A stretch of 64,000 bases of DNA from Spinactinospora alkalitolerans (GTDB lineage Bacteria; Actinomycetota; Actinomycetes; Streptosporangiales; Streptosporangiaceae). The stretch covers positions 2,480,001 to 2,544,000 of the forward strand of contig NZ_JACCCC010000001.1 of assembly GCF_013408795.1 (NCBI RefSeq). The letters run 5' to 3'. Below are positions 36,361-45,608 of this stretch, in pieces. Under the pieces are notes generated by a model. That model made no database searches, was not told the DNA's origin, and saw only the letters and a program-made list of their open reading frames with translations. A program made the translations under genes and the position numbers. Position 1 is the first letter of the stretch. Every line of letters begins with the position of its first letter.

Positions 36361-36858
36361 TCAGGCGGTCGCGAGCATGCGCTGGCCCAGTTCGTTGGCG
36401 AACCGCTCCAGCTTGCCGGCGGTCTCCTCCTCCTGCAGCAGGTTGGTCTCCAGCAGTTGGATGCACTTCGTCTCGCCCATGAGCATCGCCTTGCCCACCA
36501 GTCCGCGGTAGCTGGCGATCTCGAAGTGCTCGATCTTGGCCGCCCCGCCCAGGGCGAACATCGTCAACACGTCCGCCGAGGGCTGCCGGTCGAGGAACTC
36601 CCGGTACTCCCTGTGGATCGCCTCGACCGGGCCGCAGGTCACCTGCTGCGGCGAGGTCCCAAGCTGCTGGAAGCACTGCTCCAGGTTCTTGGCCTGCTGC
36701 CGGGTCTCCTGCTGGTGGGTGCGCAGCATCTGCGTCAGGGTCTCGTCCCCGACCCGGTCGGCCACCTCGGTCAGCATCTCCGCGATCCTGTTCTCACCGT
36801 CATACATCGCCGAAAGCTCGTAGACGAACAGGTCCTTCGGGTTGTCGAGCCTCATCAT
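36361..36858 (-). CDS. DUF892 (YciE/YciF-like) ferritin-fold protein
   Basis: A 165-aa four-helix protein. Family pattern: LFVYELSAMYDGENRIAEML at the start, EHFEIASYRGL near residue 110 and the Glu/His metal-ligand positions along the helices. YciE/YciF proteins are ferritin-like and linked to stress. GAGGAGGC precedes the start; ATG at 36858 or 36855 both possible. A SigB-type promoter candidate lies 38 bp upstream. Confidence 0.85.
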   Translation of the reverse strand: MMRLDNPKDLFVYELSAMYDGENRIAEMLTEVADRVGDETLTQMLRTHQQETRQQAKNLEQCFQQLGTSPQQVTCGPVEAIHREYREFLDRQPSADVLTMFALGGAAKIEHFEIASYRGLVGKAMLMGETKCIQLLETNLLQEEETAGKLERFANELGQRMLATA

Positions 36859-36895
36859 GCCTCCTCGTAGCGTTCACCATGGTGAAGGCGGCCGA

Positions 36896-36920
36896 CTACC
36901 CGCGCGCACCCCGCTTACTC
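36896..36920 (-). promoter_or_regulatory. Candidate SigB-type promoter of the DUF892 gene
   Basis: On the - strand GAGT (36920-36917), 15 nt, GGGTAG (36901-36896), fitting GNNT-N14-16-GGGTAY except the last base. The -10 ends 37 nt before the ATG. A SigB-family gene lies 3 kb away. Confidence 0.5.
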
Positions 36921-37029
36921 CTCCTGCGGCCTCCGGCCCCGGCGCTCCCCCTGAAACCGGTATTGCCGCCGGTGGCGGTCATGGAGCATGTGCGGTCACG
37001 CGGGGCGGCGGAGAATCTGTTCGGGCGCC

Positions 37030-37450
37030 CTAGGGACTCTCGTCCGCTGCCTGAGGCCTTGATGCCGGTGCGCGGTCATGTTCTCCGTGTTCGTGCGCCT
37101 CCCTTCCACCCGGTGTGCGAACACTGGTGCCGTGGGCCGGGGTGGCCGTCCGGTATTCGCGCGGGCTGATGCCGCGCTCCCGTTTGAACGCGGTGCTCAG
37201 GGTGAAGGCGTTGGCGAACCCGACGCGGCCCGCTACGGCACCGACCGTCGCGCCGGGCTCGCACAGCAGGTCGGCGGCCAGGGTGAGCCGCCACTCCCGC
37301 AGGTAGGCCATCGGCGGCTGTCCGACCAGGGCGCTGAAGCGCCGGGCCAGGCTCGCCCGGGACACGCCCGATTCGGCCGTCGGCGCCGCCACCGTCCACG
37401 GGTGGGCGGGGTTCGCGTGCGGTAGGCGCAAGGCCGGCCCCGCCACCTGG
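37030..37450 (-). pseudogene. AraC-family regulator, C-terminal half only
   Basis: The frame encodes the AraC double HTH: AHPWTVAAPTAESGVSRASL, ARRFSALVGQPPMAYLREWR, then VGFANAFTLSTAFKRERGIS PREYR. The cupin/effector N-domain and start codon are missing; matching sequence ends at about 37440, where an oppositely oriented gene remnant begins. Confidence 0.75.
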
Positions 37451-37454
37451 GAGC

Positions 37455-37629
37455 CGACGCTGCGGGACGTGGCGGCCATGTACGTGGTCGCACCGGACTT
37501 GGGCGGTCCGCAGGCCGCCGAAGCCGTAGCCGCGCTCACCGACGACGTACGGCGTGTACTCGGCCGGGCTCCCCGGGACTTCTCCGACTACGCCGAGAGC
37601 GCCGCCGCACACGGCGCATGGCGCGGCTG
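37455..37629 (+). pseudogene. NmrA-like NAD(P)-binding protein, internally deleted remnant
   Basis: The + frame reads DVAAMYVVAPDLGGPQAAEA then VAALTDDVRRVLGRAPRDFS DYAESAAAHGAW and a stop. The first part resembles the middle of NmrA/NAD(P)H-binding proteins, the second their C-terminus, so the N-terminus and a central block are both gone. Confidence 0.5.
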
Positions 37630-37660
37630 ACCTTCTGCCGGCCGGCCCCGGAAAAAGGCG

Positions 37661-37689
37661 ATCCCCTCCGACCGTTTCGACGGAGGGAT
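37661..37689 (+). terminator. Hairpin terminator
   Basis: ATCCCCTCCG pairs with CGGAGGGAT with one bulged base and a 10-nt loop, 32 bp after the NmrA-like remnant. Confidence 0.5.
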
Positions 37690-37762
37690 CACGGCGACCG
37701 CTCACCGGTCCGTCCGGGAACGGATCGGTGAAGACCGGTTCCACCCGCGCGTCCCAGCCGTG

Positions 37763-37924
37763 TCAGCGGCTCTCCGGCCCGCCCACCGGTACGAGGTTCC
37801 CGGCCTGAGTCCGTGGCGGCGAGGGGGCGGCGCGCCGTTGTCGGCGGGGCAGGAACGCCGCGATCGCCAATGCGGTGAGCGCCGCACCCGCGCCGATCCC
37901 CATGACCAGGCGAAAGCCGTTCAT
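37763..37924 (-). CDS. Small single-helix membrane protein
   Basis: A 53-aa open frame with one hydrophobic segment (LVMGIGAGAALTALAIAAFL, residues 6-25) followed by a basic patch (PRRQRR), the charge pattern of an N-out/C-in membrane peptide. The RBS is weak. No family recognised. Confidence 0.4.
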   Translation of the reverse strand: MNGFRLVMGIGAGAALTALAIAAFLPRRQRRAAPSPPRTQAGNLVPVGGPESR

Positions 37925-38304
37925 CGCCCACCCGCACGCCGTCCCTCCCGGGGTGGGCCTACACGACCCCCTGGGGTCGAGGCGGAAGGGGCCCGCCCGT
38001 ACGCCCACTCCATCCCGGGGGCGAGGTTGAAACCCAAGGTCAAGATCAGCGAGAGAACCACCGTGTGCGCCCGCAGCCGTCCTCGCTGCCGCTTTTCCGC
38101 CTGAGACCGCCCGTCGCCCGGCGGCGAACAAGGCCGTACAGCGCACCTCGGCCGCCCGGCCACCGACCACCCGGCGCGACTTCTGCAGACCTCGGTAATC
38201 GGGTGGGGCCTGCCCGAACAGCCCCGGCTGCAGGCGAGCGGAAATCTGGAAGGGCTCACGACCGGGACGCGGTAGGGGCAGGTGCGGACGACCCGGCCCG
38301 GTGC

Positions 38305-38452
38305 CTCGGCGTTCTTCCGCGCAAAAGCCGTCGACGGACTGATCGACGACATGCTGTCCGCTCCCAGGCCGGTGGATCGGGTCGAGGCGTTCCGCTCTCC
38401 CATGCCGTCACCGGTGATCCGCGAACTTCTCGGGGTGCCCTGTTCCGAACCT
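38305..38452 (+). pseudogene. Cytochrome P450 internal fragment
   Basis: AFFRAKAVDGLIDDMLSAPR then PVDRVEAFRSPMPSPVIREL LGVP matches the C- to E-helix stretch of bacterial P450s (…LIDDMLxxGPxxDLVExFAxPxPxxVIxxLLGVP). No I-helix or heme loop follows. About 50 codons. Confidence 0.55.
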
Positions 38453-38628
38453 GATACGACGCGGGGTGGGTACGGTGAGCGTCGCCGAGGGGCCGTGCCG
38501 ACAGCGGCGACGGCGTCGTGGTGCGGCTCGTCGACCATGCACGAAGTGGGCGAGCGCACGCCATACCCGGCGTATTCGGGGGCAGCGACCCAGAGTGCAC
38601 GATCGTGAATCCAGGTGTGGGGACCGGT

Positions 38629-39855
38629 ATGGAGCAGGAGACGGCGCCGCCGCAGCGGAGCGAAGCCGCGGCGCAGGGAACGTTGGACCGGATGAGGCAG
38701 TGGCTGCGGCGGGCGGCCGGATCGGACGGCCATGAGCGCCACACCCTGCTGCTCATCGGCAAGAGCACGCTGGCGGCCTGTGTCGCCTGGGCGATCTCCT
38801 ACCACCTGATGAAGGCGCAGTCGCCGGCGTTCGCGCCGTTCTCGGCCGTTCTGATGATGCAGGTCACCGTCTACCAATCGGTGGCCCAGTCGCTGCGCTA
38901 CGTCGGTGCGGTGAGCGCGGGCGTGGCGCTGCAGGGCGTACTCGGCTTCCTCGCGGGCCCCGACCTGCTCACGTTCGCGCTGGTGGCGTTGGCGGCGCTG
39001 GCGATCGGCCGATGGTCTGCGCTGGGGTCCCAGGGCTCCCAGGTGGCGACGGCGGCCTTCTTCGCCTTCTCCACCTACATCGCGGCCGCCGGCACGGCCG
39101 ACCGTTTCGCCCAGCTCGGCCAGATCATCGTCCTGGTCCTCATCGGATGCGGCGTGGGGGTGCTGGTCAACCTGGCCGTCCTGCCGCCGATGCGCTACCG
39201 CAGCGCCGAGTACGGGGTGCGCACGCTGGCCCATTCACTGTGCGACCTGGTGGGCGACATGTACCCGGCGCTGCGCGAAGGCGAGCTGGACGGGGAGCGC
39301 ACCGGCCATTGGCGGCAGCGGGCGGCGCAGACGGAGTCGATCGTCCATCAGGCCCGCACCGCGGTGCGCACCGCCAAGGAGAGCGTCTACTACAACCCGC
39401 GCCGCCTGCTGCGGCGGCACCAGGGCGACACCTCCTTCTCCGGTTACGGGGCCCTGGTCGATGCCCTGGAGCGGGTCTCCTTCCAGCTGGCCTCGGTGAC
39501 CCGCAGCCTGGAGCGGTGGGACGACGGCGATTCGAGCCCTCAGGGCCGGGAGTTCCTCCGCTGTTTCGGCGACTTCCTCGCCTCGGTCGGGGTGATCACC
39601 CGGCTGCTGAGCGAGGTCGACGAAGGTCGACTGGCCGAGCAGGCCCGGGAGCTGTGCGCACAGAGCAGGGAGGCGCAGAAGTGCCACAGGCGGCTGACCG
39701 AGGGTGCCGAGCAGGGCTTGCTGCCGCTGACCGACCACTCGCGCCCCTACGGGATCCTGCTGGCGGATGCGAGCCGGCTGATGGACGAGCTCCAGTACAC
39801 CTGCGACGTGCTCCAGCAGTGCGTGGAGCGCGAAACGGCGGATCCAGCCCCGTAG
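38629..39855 (+). CDS. FUSC/aromatic-acid-exporter-family membrane protein
   Basis: A 408-aa protein: five or six hydrophobic helices in residues 40-185 (KSTLAACVAWAISYHLM, AVLMMQVTVYQSVAQSLRYV, GQIIVLVLIGCGVGVLVNLA) followed by a long soluble helical domain (AEYGVRTLAHSL onward). This is half of an FUSC/ArAE transporter, which presumably dimerises. The ATG at 38629 follows AGGTGTGGGGACC. Possible role: efflux of aromatic acids; an aromatic catabolic island starts 0.8 kb downstream, but there is no direct link. Confidence 0.8.
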   Translation: MEQETAPPQRSEAAAQGTLDRMRQWLRRAAGSDGHERHTLLLIGKSTLAACVAWAISYHLMKAQSPAFAPFSAVLMMQVTVYQSVAQSLRYVGAVSAGVALQGVLGFLAGPDLLTFALVALAALAIGRWSALGSQGSQVATAAFFAFSTYIAAAGTADRFAQLGQIIVLVLIGCGVGVLVNLAVLPPMRYRSAEYGVRTLAHSLCDLVGDMYPALREGELDGERTGHWRQRAAQTESIVHQARTAVRTAKESVYYNPRRLLRRHQGDTSFSGYGALVDALERVSFQLASVTRSLERWDDGDSSPQGREFLRCFGDFLASVGVITRLLSEVDEGRLAEQARELCAQSREAQKCHRRLTEGAEQGLLPLTDHSRPYGILLADASRLMDELQYTCDVLQQCVERETADPAP

Positions 39856-40084
39856 AACCCGGGGGCCGGGAGTCCGTCCGGCATGGGGAGATATGGGGGC
39901 AACGGAACGGCCGTCAGCACCAAGGGTTCGATCTCCACACGTGCGAGGCCGACGAATACTGTTTCGGCGAGCCAGCGGTGCGCCGTGTCGGGCCGGACCG
40001 GAGTGCTGAGCGCTCTTCAGCATGGCCCCGACCTCGTCCGCCGTCTCGTGCAGGGCCTGGAGGCGTTGGAATCCCTGGTCCGTT

Positions 40085-40388
40085 GGCGTCCTACACGCCG
40101 CACACCATCAGCGAGGAGCGTTCCCTGCGCATCGAACTGGCGGAGGTCCGGCAGCGTGGTTTCTCCTTCTGCCGAGGCCACATCCACCCCGACGCGGCGG
40201 GCGTCGCGGTGCCGGTTCGGCAGGACGACCGCGTGATCGCCGCAATGGGGCTCGTCGTGCCCAACGACGACGGCGCGTGGGCGTTCAGCCGACCGCTCAT
40301 GCTTGCCGGCCTGGCGCTGAGCCGTGCGCTGAGCAGCGCTCCGGATCCGATGAGAGGCGGGGAGCCCCGGCCGGTCGCCGGAGAGTGA
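40085..40388 (+). pseudogene. IclR-family regulator, C-terminal fragment
   Basis: YTPHTISEERSLRIELAEVR, then QRGFSFCRGHIHPDAAGVAV PVRQDDRVIAAMGLVVPNDD is the end of an IclR effector domain. Upstream (39945-40080) only frame-shifted traces (ALQHGPDLVRRL) remain and no HTH or start is intact. Confidence 0.65.
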
Positions 40389-40695
40389 CCGTCTTCCCGG
40401 CACACGGTCGGTGCGGGACTCACGGCCCGTGTAGCCGTCTTCCGGTGACCGGTGGTCAAGGAAGGCGGAAGCGGGAGACCGAGGGGTCGGGGCCGGGACC
40501 TGGCGTGCGTTCTCTGTCGTGACCAGCCGTTCCGGGTTCGTTGTGGGGGCGTATGGGGCCGTTCCCGAATGTCCGGATGCCCCGCCGGTGCGATCCGGGA
40601 CATCACCGTCTTTCCGCTGAATGGAAGCAGTATGGCTCCGCCGCCGGAGTGCGTCCGATGCTCGGACCACACCCCCGGAGTCACGAGGAGTTCTC

Positions 40696-41100
40696 ATGGC
40701 GGTGAACACGTTCGCCACATCCCCTTCGAACGGCGGTACCGATCCGACCGCGGTGGCGTCGCTCCGGGTGACCGGCAAGGTCGAGGCGGCCGACGGAGTC
40801 GTGGCCGCGGCAGAGGAGGCCGGTACGGGTGGCCGCCGGTTCGACGTGGAGCTGCGGCGCTCGGGTACGACGCTCACGGTGGGCTCGGACCGGTCGCTGC
40901 TCCAGGTGCTCGGTGAGGCCGGCGTCCACGTCCTGTCGTCGTGCCGCCAGGGCCTGTGCGGCACCTGTGAGACCGCGGTGCTCAGCGGTGTCCCCGACCA
41001 CCGGGACTCGATCCTCGACGAGGACGACCGCGCCGCCGGGGACTGCATGTTCGTCTGCGTCTCCCGGGCGCGCTCCGAACGCCTCGTCCTCGACCTGTGA
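40696..41100 (+). CDS. Orphan [2Fe-2S] ferredoxin, phthalate-dioxygenase-reductase type
   Basis: A 134-aa protein. The C-terminal 85 residues match the plant-type ferredoxin domain at the end of PDR/VanB reductases: cluster ligands in CRQGLCGTCETAVLSG (about 90-105) with the distal Cys in [18 protein letters not shown]. The FMN and NAD domains that such reductases carry are absent; a ~45-residue Ala/Gly-rich leader takes their place. GAGGAG 6 nt before the ATG. The stop overlaps the P450 GTG, so it is most likely the dedicated electron donor of that P450; a reductase is not encoded here. Confidence 0.88.
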   Translation: MAVNTFATSPSNGGTDPTAVASLRVTGKVEAADGVVAAAEEAGTGGRRFDVELRRSGTTLTVGSDRSLLQVLGEAGVHVLSSCRQGLCGTCETAVLSGVPDHRDSILDEDDRAAGDCMFVCVSRARSERLVLDL

Positions 41101-42329
41101 CTCCCTCACCTAAGGACCACGCGACGCCTGCGACCGACATGCCCCCCGCGACGGTTTCCCTGGACGCCGACCCCTTCGCCCCGGAGGTGCTGGAGGGCCC
41201 GCTCGCCCTCCAGGCGCGACTGCGCGAGGCCGGAGCCGCCGTGTACCTCGAACGCCACGGCGTCTACGCGCTGGCCCGGTACGAGCACGTCCACGCGGCG
41301 CTGACCGACTGGCAGTCCTTCCAGCCCGCCGCCGGTGTGGGCCTGGCCAACTTCCGGCACGAGAAGCCGTGGCGCGCGCCGAGCCTGCTGCTGGAGGCCG
41401 ACCCGCCCCGGCACGACGCGCCCCGGGCCGTTCTGAGCAGGATCCTCGGACCGCGTGCGATTCGGAGGCTGCGCGGCGCCTGGGCGGAGGACGCCCGCGA
41501 GCTCGTGGACCGGGTCGTGCGCAGCCCCGAGTTCGACGCCGTCGCCGACCTCGCCCAGGTCTTCCCGCTGCGGGTGTTCCCCGACGCGGTCGGCCTGGAG
41601 CACGAGGGGCGGCAGCACCTTTTGCCCTACGGAGACCACGCGTTCAACGCCTTCGGGCCGTCGAACGCACTGGTGGCCAAGGGCACTCCGCACGTCGCGG
41701 AGCTCTCGGCGTGGGTCGGCGGCCAGTGCGCCCGTGAACGGCTGGCGCCCGGCGGGTTCGGTGCCGCGATCTGGGAGGCGGCCGACCGCGGCGACATCAC
41801 CGCCGAGCAGGCACCGCTCATCGTCCGCTCCCTTCTCACCGCCGGAGTGGACACCACCGTGCACGCTCTGGGCGCGGTGCTCTACGCCTTCGCCACCCAT
41901 CCCGACCAGTGGAGGCGCCTGCGCGAGGACCCCCGACTCGCCCGCGTCGCCTTCGACGAGGCCGTGCGCTGGGAGTCGCCGGTGCAGACCTTCTTCCGTA
42001 CGGCGACGGGCGACGTCGAGATCGCGGAGACCACCGTCCCCGATGGCAAGAAGATCCTGATGTTCCTGGGCGCGGCCAACCGCGACCCGCGCCACTGGAA
42101 CGATCCCGATGCCTTCGACCTCGCCCGCGACCCATCGGGGCACGTGGGCTTCGGCATGGGCATCCACCAGTGCGTGGGCCAGCACATCGCGCGCCTGGAG
42201 GCGGAGTCGCTGCTCACCGCCTTGGCCGAACGCGTCGAGCGAATCGAGCTCGCCGGCACACCGCGTCGGCACCTCAACAACACCCTGCGCGCCTGGTCCT
42301 CGCTACCGGTGCGCGTCCGTACCGGCTGA
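41097..42329 (+). CDS. Cytochrome P450, CYP199A-like (para-substituted benzoate oxidation)
   Basis: A 410-aa P450. I-helix [10 protein letters not shown] (about residue 248), ExxR in [20 protein letters not shown], heme loop [14 protein letters not shown] with Cys near 358. Segments such as [20 protein letters not shown] and FNAFGPSN closely resemble CYP199A enzymes, which O-demethylate or hydroxylate 4-methoxy- and other para-substituted benzoates. The GTG start overlaps the ferredoxin stop. The LysR gene and a meta-cleavage operon downstream fit an upper-pathway role. Assignment to CYP199A is from recognised sequence, not a search. Confidence 0.88.
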   Translation: MTPSPKDHATPATDMPPATVSLDADPFAPEVLEGPLALQARLREAGAAVYLERHGVYALARYEHVHAALTDWQSFQPAAGVGLANFRHEKPWRAPSLLLEADPPRHDAPRAVLSRILGPRAIRRLRGAWAEDARELVDRVVRSPEFDAVADLAQVFPLRVFPDAVGLEHEGRQHLLPYGDHAFNAFGPSNALVAKGTPHVAELSAWVGGQCARERLAPGGFGAAIWEAADRGDITAEQAPLIVRSLLTAGVDTTVHALGAVLYAFATHPDQWRRLREDPRLARVAFDEAVRWESPVQTFFRTATGDVEIAETTVPDGKKILMFLGAANRDPRHWNDPDAFDLARDPSGHVGFGMGIHQCVGQHIARLEAESLLTALAERVERIELAGTPRRHLNNTLRAWSSLPVRVRTG

Positions 42330-42495
42330 CAGCGGCCCCCGGGTCGCCGGTGCCCGGCTGGCGGGAGCCGCCGCGATCATCGCCGTCGACGTCGACGGCC
42401 GCAAGCTCGGCAAGGCACGACGGGAGTCGGGCGCCGCGCACACCGTGAACGCCTCACACGCGGATCCGATCGAAGCTGTACGGGAACTCACGGGT
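42325..42495 (+). pseudogene. Zinc-dependent alcohol dehydrogenase fragment
   Basis: [20 protein letters not shown] then [20 protein letters not shown] matches the NAD-binding Rossmann segment of zinc ADHs. Neither zinc-site domain is present. It lies between the P450 and the convergent LysR gene. Confidence 0.6.
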
Positions 42496-42593
42496 GGACA
42501 CGGCGCCGCACATAACCCCGACGCCGTCATGGCGAAGGTGGGAGACCGCCGGGTGTCGGACGTCAGCCGTCGCCAGTGGGGCGGTGGGCGGTT

Positions 42594-43523
42594 CTAGCGC
42601 TCGGCCGGGTCGGCCGCTTCCACGCGCCTCCCCACCTCGGCGAGCACACCGCGCAGCCAGGCGTGCCCCGGATCGCTGTGGTGGGTGGGGTGGTACCAGA
42701 ACGCCTCCAGGACCGGCACCGCGTCGTAGGGGCAGGGCAGCACGCGCAGATCCGCCATGCGGGCCACCCGGCGCGCCAGCCGCTCCTGCAGCAGCGCGAT
42801 CCGGTCTGTGCCGGCGATCAGGAACGGCAGCGACTGGAAGTTGTCGACCACCGCCTCCACGCGCGGCTCGACCCCGAGCATGCTCAACTGGCGTGCGGCC
42901 GAGGCGAAGGCGGTCGCGCCGCGGAAGGTCATCGCCCAGGGCAGCCGCCGCAGGTCGGCCATTGTCAGCTCCTCGCCCACGCCGCTGTTGCCCGAAGCGA
43001 CCACGCACACCCACCGGTCGGTGTAGAGGTCGAGTGAGGGCTGGTCGGCGATGAAGCCGTGCGGCATGACCAGGCCGTCGACCGCACGGAGCGTGGTGTC
43101 GCTGTCGTCGACGGCGCCGATGCTGATCTGGCGGAAGTGCACCCGCACCTTCGGCGCGGCGCGTTTCAGCTGCGCCATCAGCTCCTCGCCGAGGACCGCG
43201 ATGGCGTAGTCGGAGGCGACCAGGGTGAACTCGCGGTCGGAGGCGGCGGGGTCGAAGGCGGGTTGGGCGGTGAAGACGCGCCGCACCATGGTGACGGCCA
43301 GCGCCGCGTGGTCGCGCAGGGCCGCGCCCAGCGGCGTCAGTTCGTAGCCGTTGCCCACCCGCACCAGCAGTTCGTCGCCGAAGTGGCGGCGCAGGCGGGC
43401 CAGCGATCCGCTCATGGCCGGCTGGCTCAGCCCGATCCGCTCCCCGGCCCGGGTGACGTTGCGTTCCTCCAGCAGCGCGTGCAGCGCCGTCAGCAGGTTG
43501 AGGTCGAGGCTCTCCAGCCGCAT
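42594..43523 (-). CDS. LysR-family regulator of the aromatic operon
   Basis: A 309-aa LysR protein with N-terminal HTH ([20 protein letters not shown], about residues 22-41, then [14 protein letters not shown]) and the periplasmic-binding-like effector domain ([18 protein letters not shown]). It resembles the NahR/NodD/LinR subgroup that responds to aromatic compounds. The ATG at 43523 has AAGGAG 7 nt upstream; the ATG at 43529 is too close to it. Divergent from the six-gene operon, which it probably activates from the 100-bp spacer. Confidence 0.88.
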   Translation of the reverse strand: MRLESLDLNLLTALHALLEERNVTRAGERIGLSQPAMSGSLARLRRHFGDELLVRVGNGYELTPLGAALRDHAALAVTMVRRVFTAQPAFDPAASDREFTLVASDYAIAVLGEELMAQLKRAAPKVRVHFRQISIGAVDDSDTTLRAVDGLVMPHGFIADQPSLDLYTDRWVCVVASGNSGVGEELTMADLRRLPWAMTFRGATAFASAARQLSMLGVEPRVEAVVDNFQSLPFLIAGTDRIALLQERLARRVARMADLRVLPCPYDAVPVLEAFWYHPTHHSDPGHAWLRGVLAEVGRRVEAADPAER

Positions 43524-43560
43524 CGCCATGCTCCTTGCATCGCTCCCACCAATGCCCCCC

Positions 43561-43574
43561 ATACAAGGTATCTA
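43561..43574. promoter_or_regulatory. Candidate LysR binding site
   Basis: ATACAAGGTAT (43561-43571) is a short dyad of the T-N11-A kind in the divergent LysR/FAH spacer. Confidence 0.4.
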
Positions 43575-43629
43575 TTTCCGTGATCGTCGGCAGAGCGCCA
43601 GAGTGAGGGCAGTCACTTTTGGAGGCAAC

Positions 43630-44622
43630 GTGGTGGAGACATCCCCGCAGCCCGGCGACCGCTTCGCGCTGGGCACCCTCGCGGATGGCGACCGCGAGTT
43701 CCCCGCACTGGTGGTCGGCGAGCACGTCTTGGACCTGTCGCAGTCCGGCGTCCTGGACCACCCGTCCGACGGGTCCGTCACCCTCATCGGGATCCTGGAG
43801 TCCTGGGACCTGCACCTGTCCCGACTCGTCCGACTGGCCGCTGAGACCGGCCTGCCCTGGACCGATCTCAGCGGGTTCACGCTGCGCGCGCCGCTGCGGC
43901 CCGGCCAGGTGCTGCAGTCGGGCGCCAACTACCGCACCCACGTCATCGACCTCGCCGTCGCCCACCGCGCCGTCGCCGGACCCGAGGACGAGGCCGCGAC
44001 CCGCGCCGAGGTCGGGGCGATGATGGACCGCCGCGCCGCTGAGGGCGCCCCCTACCTGTTCACCGGCCTCCCCTCAGCCGTCGCCGGGCCCTACGACGAC
44101 CTGGTGCTCCCCGGCTACAGCGACAAGCACGACTGGGAACTGGAGTTGGCCGCGGTCATCGGCCGCCCCGCCTTCCGCCTCTCGCGCGAGCAGGCGCTCG
44201 ACTGCGTCGCCGGCTACACCATCGCCAACGACATCACTACCCGCGACCTGGTGTTCCGCGCCGACATGCCTGAGATCGGCACCGACTGGCTGCGCGCCAA
44301 GAACGCCCCCGGCTTCCTGCCGCTGGAGCCCTACCTCGTTCCGGCGCACTGCGTCGCCGATCCCACGGACCTGCGGGTGCGGCTGGCGGTCAACGGCGAG
44401 ACCATGCAGGACGAGACCACCAAGGACATGCTCTTCGACGTCGCCGCCCTGGTGGCCGCCGCATCCCAGACCGTCCGGCTGGCCCCCGGCGACCTGGTGC
44501 TGACCGGCAGCCCCGCCGGCAACGGCATGGCCACCGGCCGGTTCCTGCGCGAGGGCGATGTGATGGAGGGCTCCATCACCGGACTGGGCAGCCAGCGCAC
44601 CGTGTGCAGGGCCGAGCGGTGA
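43630..44622 (+). CDS. Fumarylacetoacetate hydrolase-family protein (first copy)
   Basis: A 330-aa FAH-fold enzyme. The family core appears as GANYRTHVIDL (about 97), HDWELELAAVIGRPAFRLSR (about 166-185) with acidic metal ligands, GYTIANDITTRDLVFR and the ending TGSPAGNGMATGRFLREGDV. Family activities on meta-cleavage products include C-C bond hydrolysis, hydration and decarboxylation. GGAGG 4 nt before the GTG at 43630. First gene of the operon; its stop overlaps the next start (GTGA). Confidence 0.88.
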   Translation: MVETSPQPGDRFALGTLADGDREFPALVVGEHVLDLSQSGVLDHPSDGSVTLIGILESWDLHLSRLVRLAAETGLPWTDLSGFTLRAPLRPGQVLQSGANYRTHVIDLAVAHRAVAGPEDEAATRAEVGAMMDRRAAEGAPYLFTGLPSAVAGPYDDLVLPGYSDKHDWELELAAVIGRPAFRLSREQALDCVAGYTIANDITTRDLVFRADMPEIGTDWLRAKNAPGFLPLEPYLVPAHCVADPTDLRVRLAVNGETMQDETTKDMLFDVAALVAAASQTVRLAPGDLVLTGSPAGNGMATGRFLREGDVMEGSITGLGSQRTVCRAER

Positions 44623-45596
44623 GCGGCACCGCAGAGCACGCGGCCGCACGCACCGCGGAGGAGGCCGTCGCCGAAGCCGCCCGCGCCTACTCCAACTGGG
44701 GCCGCTGGGGCGGCGACGACGTGCGCGGCACGCTCAACTTCCTCGAACCGGCCATGCGCGCGCGGGCCGCCGCGCTCGTGGTGCGCGGGGAGTCCTTCTC
44801 GCTGTCGCAGCGCTTCGACATGAACGGCCCGCAGAAGGGCTGGCGGCGCCGCACCAACCCCGTGCACACCATGCTCGACACCGGCACCGACGCCGCACTG
44901 GGCAAGCAGGGCTTCCCGCACGGCATCGGCGGCGCCGACGACGTCATCGCCATGCCGCTGCAGTGCTCCACCCAGTGGGACGGCCTGGGCCACATCTTCG
45001 ACCACGGCAAGGCGTGGAACGGGCGCGACGCCGCCGAGGCGGTCACCTCGGACGGGGACCTGGTCACCGGGATCGAGACCATCGCCGAGGTGGTGGCCGG
45101 GCGCGGAGTCCTGCTGGACGTGGGCCGGGTGGTGGGCGACGGCGGCGAACTGCCCGACGGTTTCGCCGTCACCGCCGAGCACCTGGAGACCACCGCCGCC
45201 GCGCACGGGGTCGAGGTCGGCCGCGGCGACATCGTGTGCGTGCGCACCGGACAGCTCGCCCGCGTGCGCCGCGAGGGCTGGGGCGACTACGCCGGAGGGC
45301 CGGCCCCGGGCCTGTCGTTCTGGAGCGCCGGATGGCTGCACCGCAGCCAGATCGCCGCGATCGCCACCGACACCTGGGGCTTCGAGGTGCGCCCCAACGA
45401 GTTCCCCGACGCCTTCCAGCCGCTGCACCAGGTGGCCATCCCCAACATGGGGCTGCTCATAGGCGAGATGTGGGACCTGGAGGCCCTGGCCGCCGACTGC
45501 GCCGCCCATGGCGGCTACGCGTTCCAACTGGTCGCGGCGCCGCTGCCGATCACCGGAGCCGTCGGCTCGCCCGTCAACCCCATCGCATTGAAGTAG
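44619..45596 (+). CDS. Cyclase-family (kynurenine formamidase-like) metal hydrolase
   Basis: A 325-aa protein of the cyclase family (PF04199 type). The metal site corresponds to STQWDGLGHIFDHGKAWNG (about residues 119-137), and DIVCVRTGQ and AFQPLHQVAIPNMGLLIGEM match later family blocks. Kynurenine formamidases of this fold hydrolyse N-formyl groups; other members act on ring-derived amides or lactones. GTG start overlaps the FAH stop. Second gene of the operon; the substrate in this pathway is not known. Confidence 0.85.
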   Translation: MSGTAEHAAARTAEEAVAEAARAYSNWGRWGGDDVRGTLNFLEPAMRARAAALVVRGESFSLSQRFDMNGPQKGWRRRTNPVHTMLDTGTDAALGKQGFPHGIGGADDVIAMPLQCSTQWDGLGHIFDHGKAWNGRDAAEAVTSDGDLVTGIETIAEVVAGRGVLLDVGRVVGDGGELPDGFAVTAEHLETTAAAHGVEVGRGDIVCVRTGQLARVRREGWGDYAGGPAPGLSFWSAGWLHRSQIAAIATDTWGFEVRPNEFPDAFQPLHQVAIPNMGLLIGEMWDLEALAADCAAHGGYAFQLVAAPLPITGAVGSPVNPIALK

Positions 45597-45608
45597 CGAG
45601 GCACCGCC

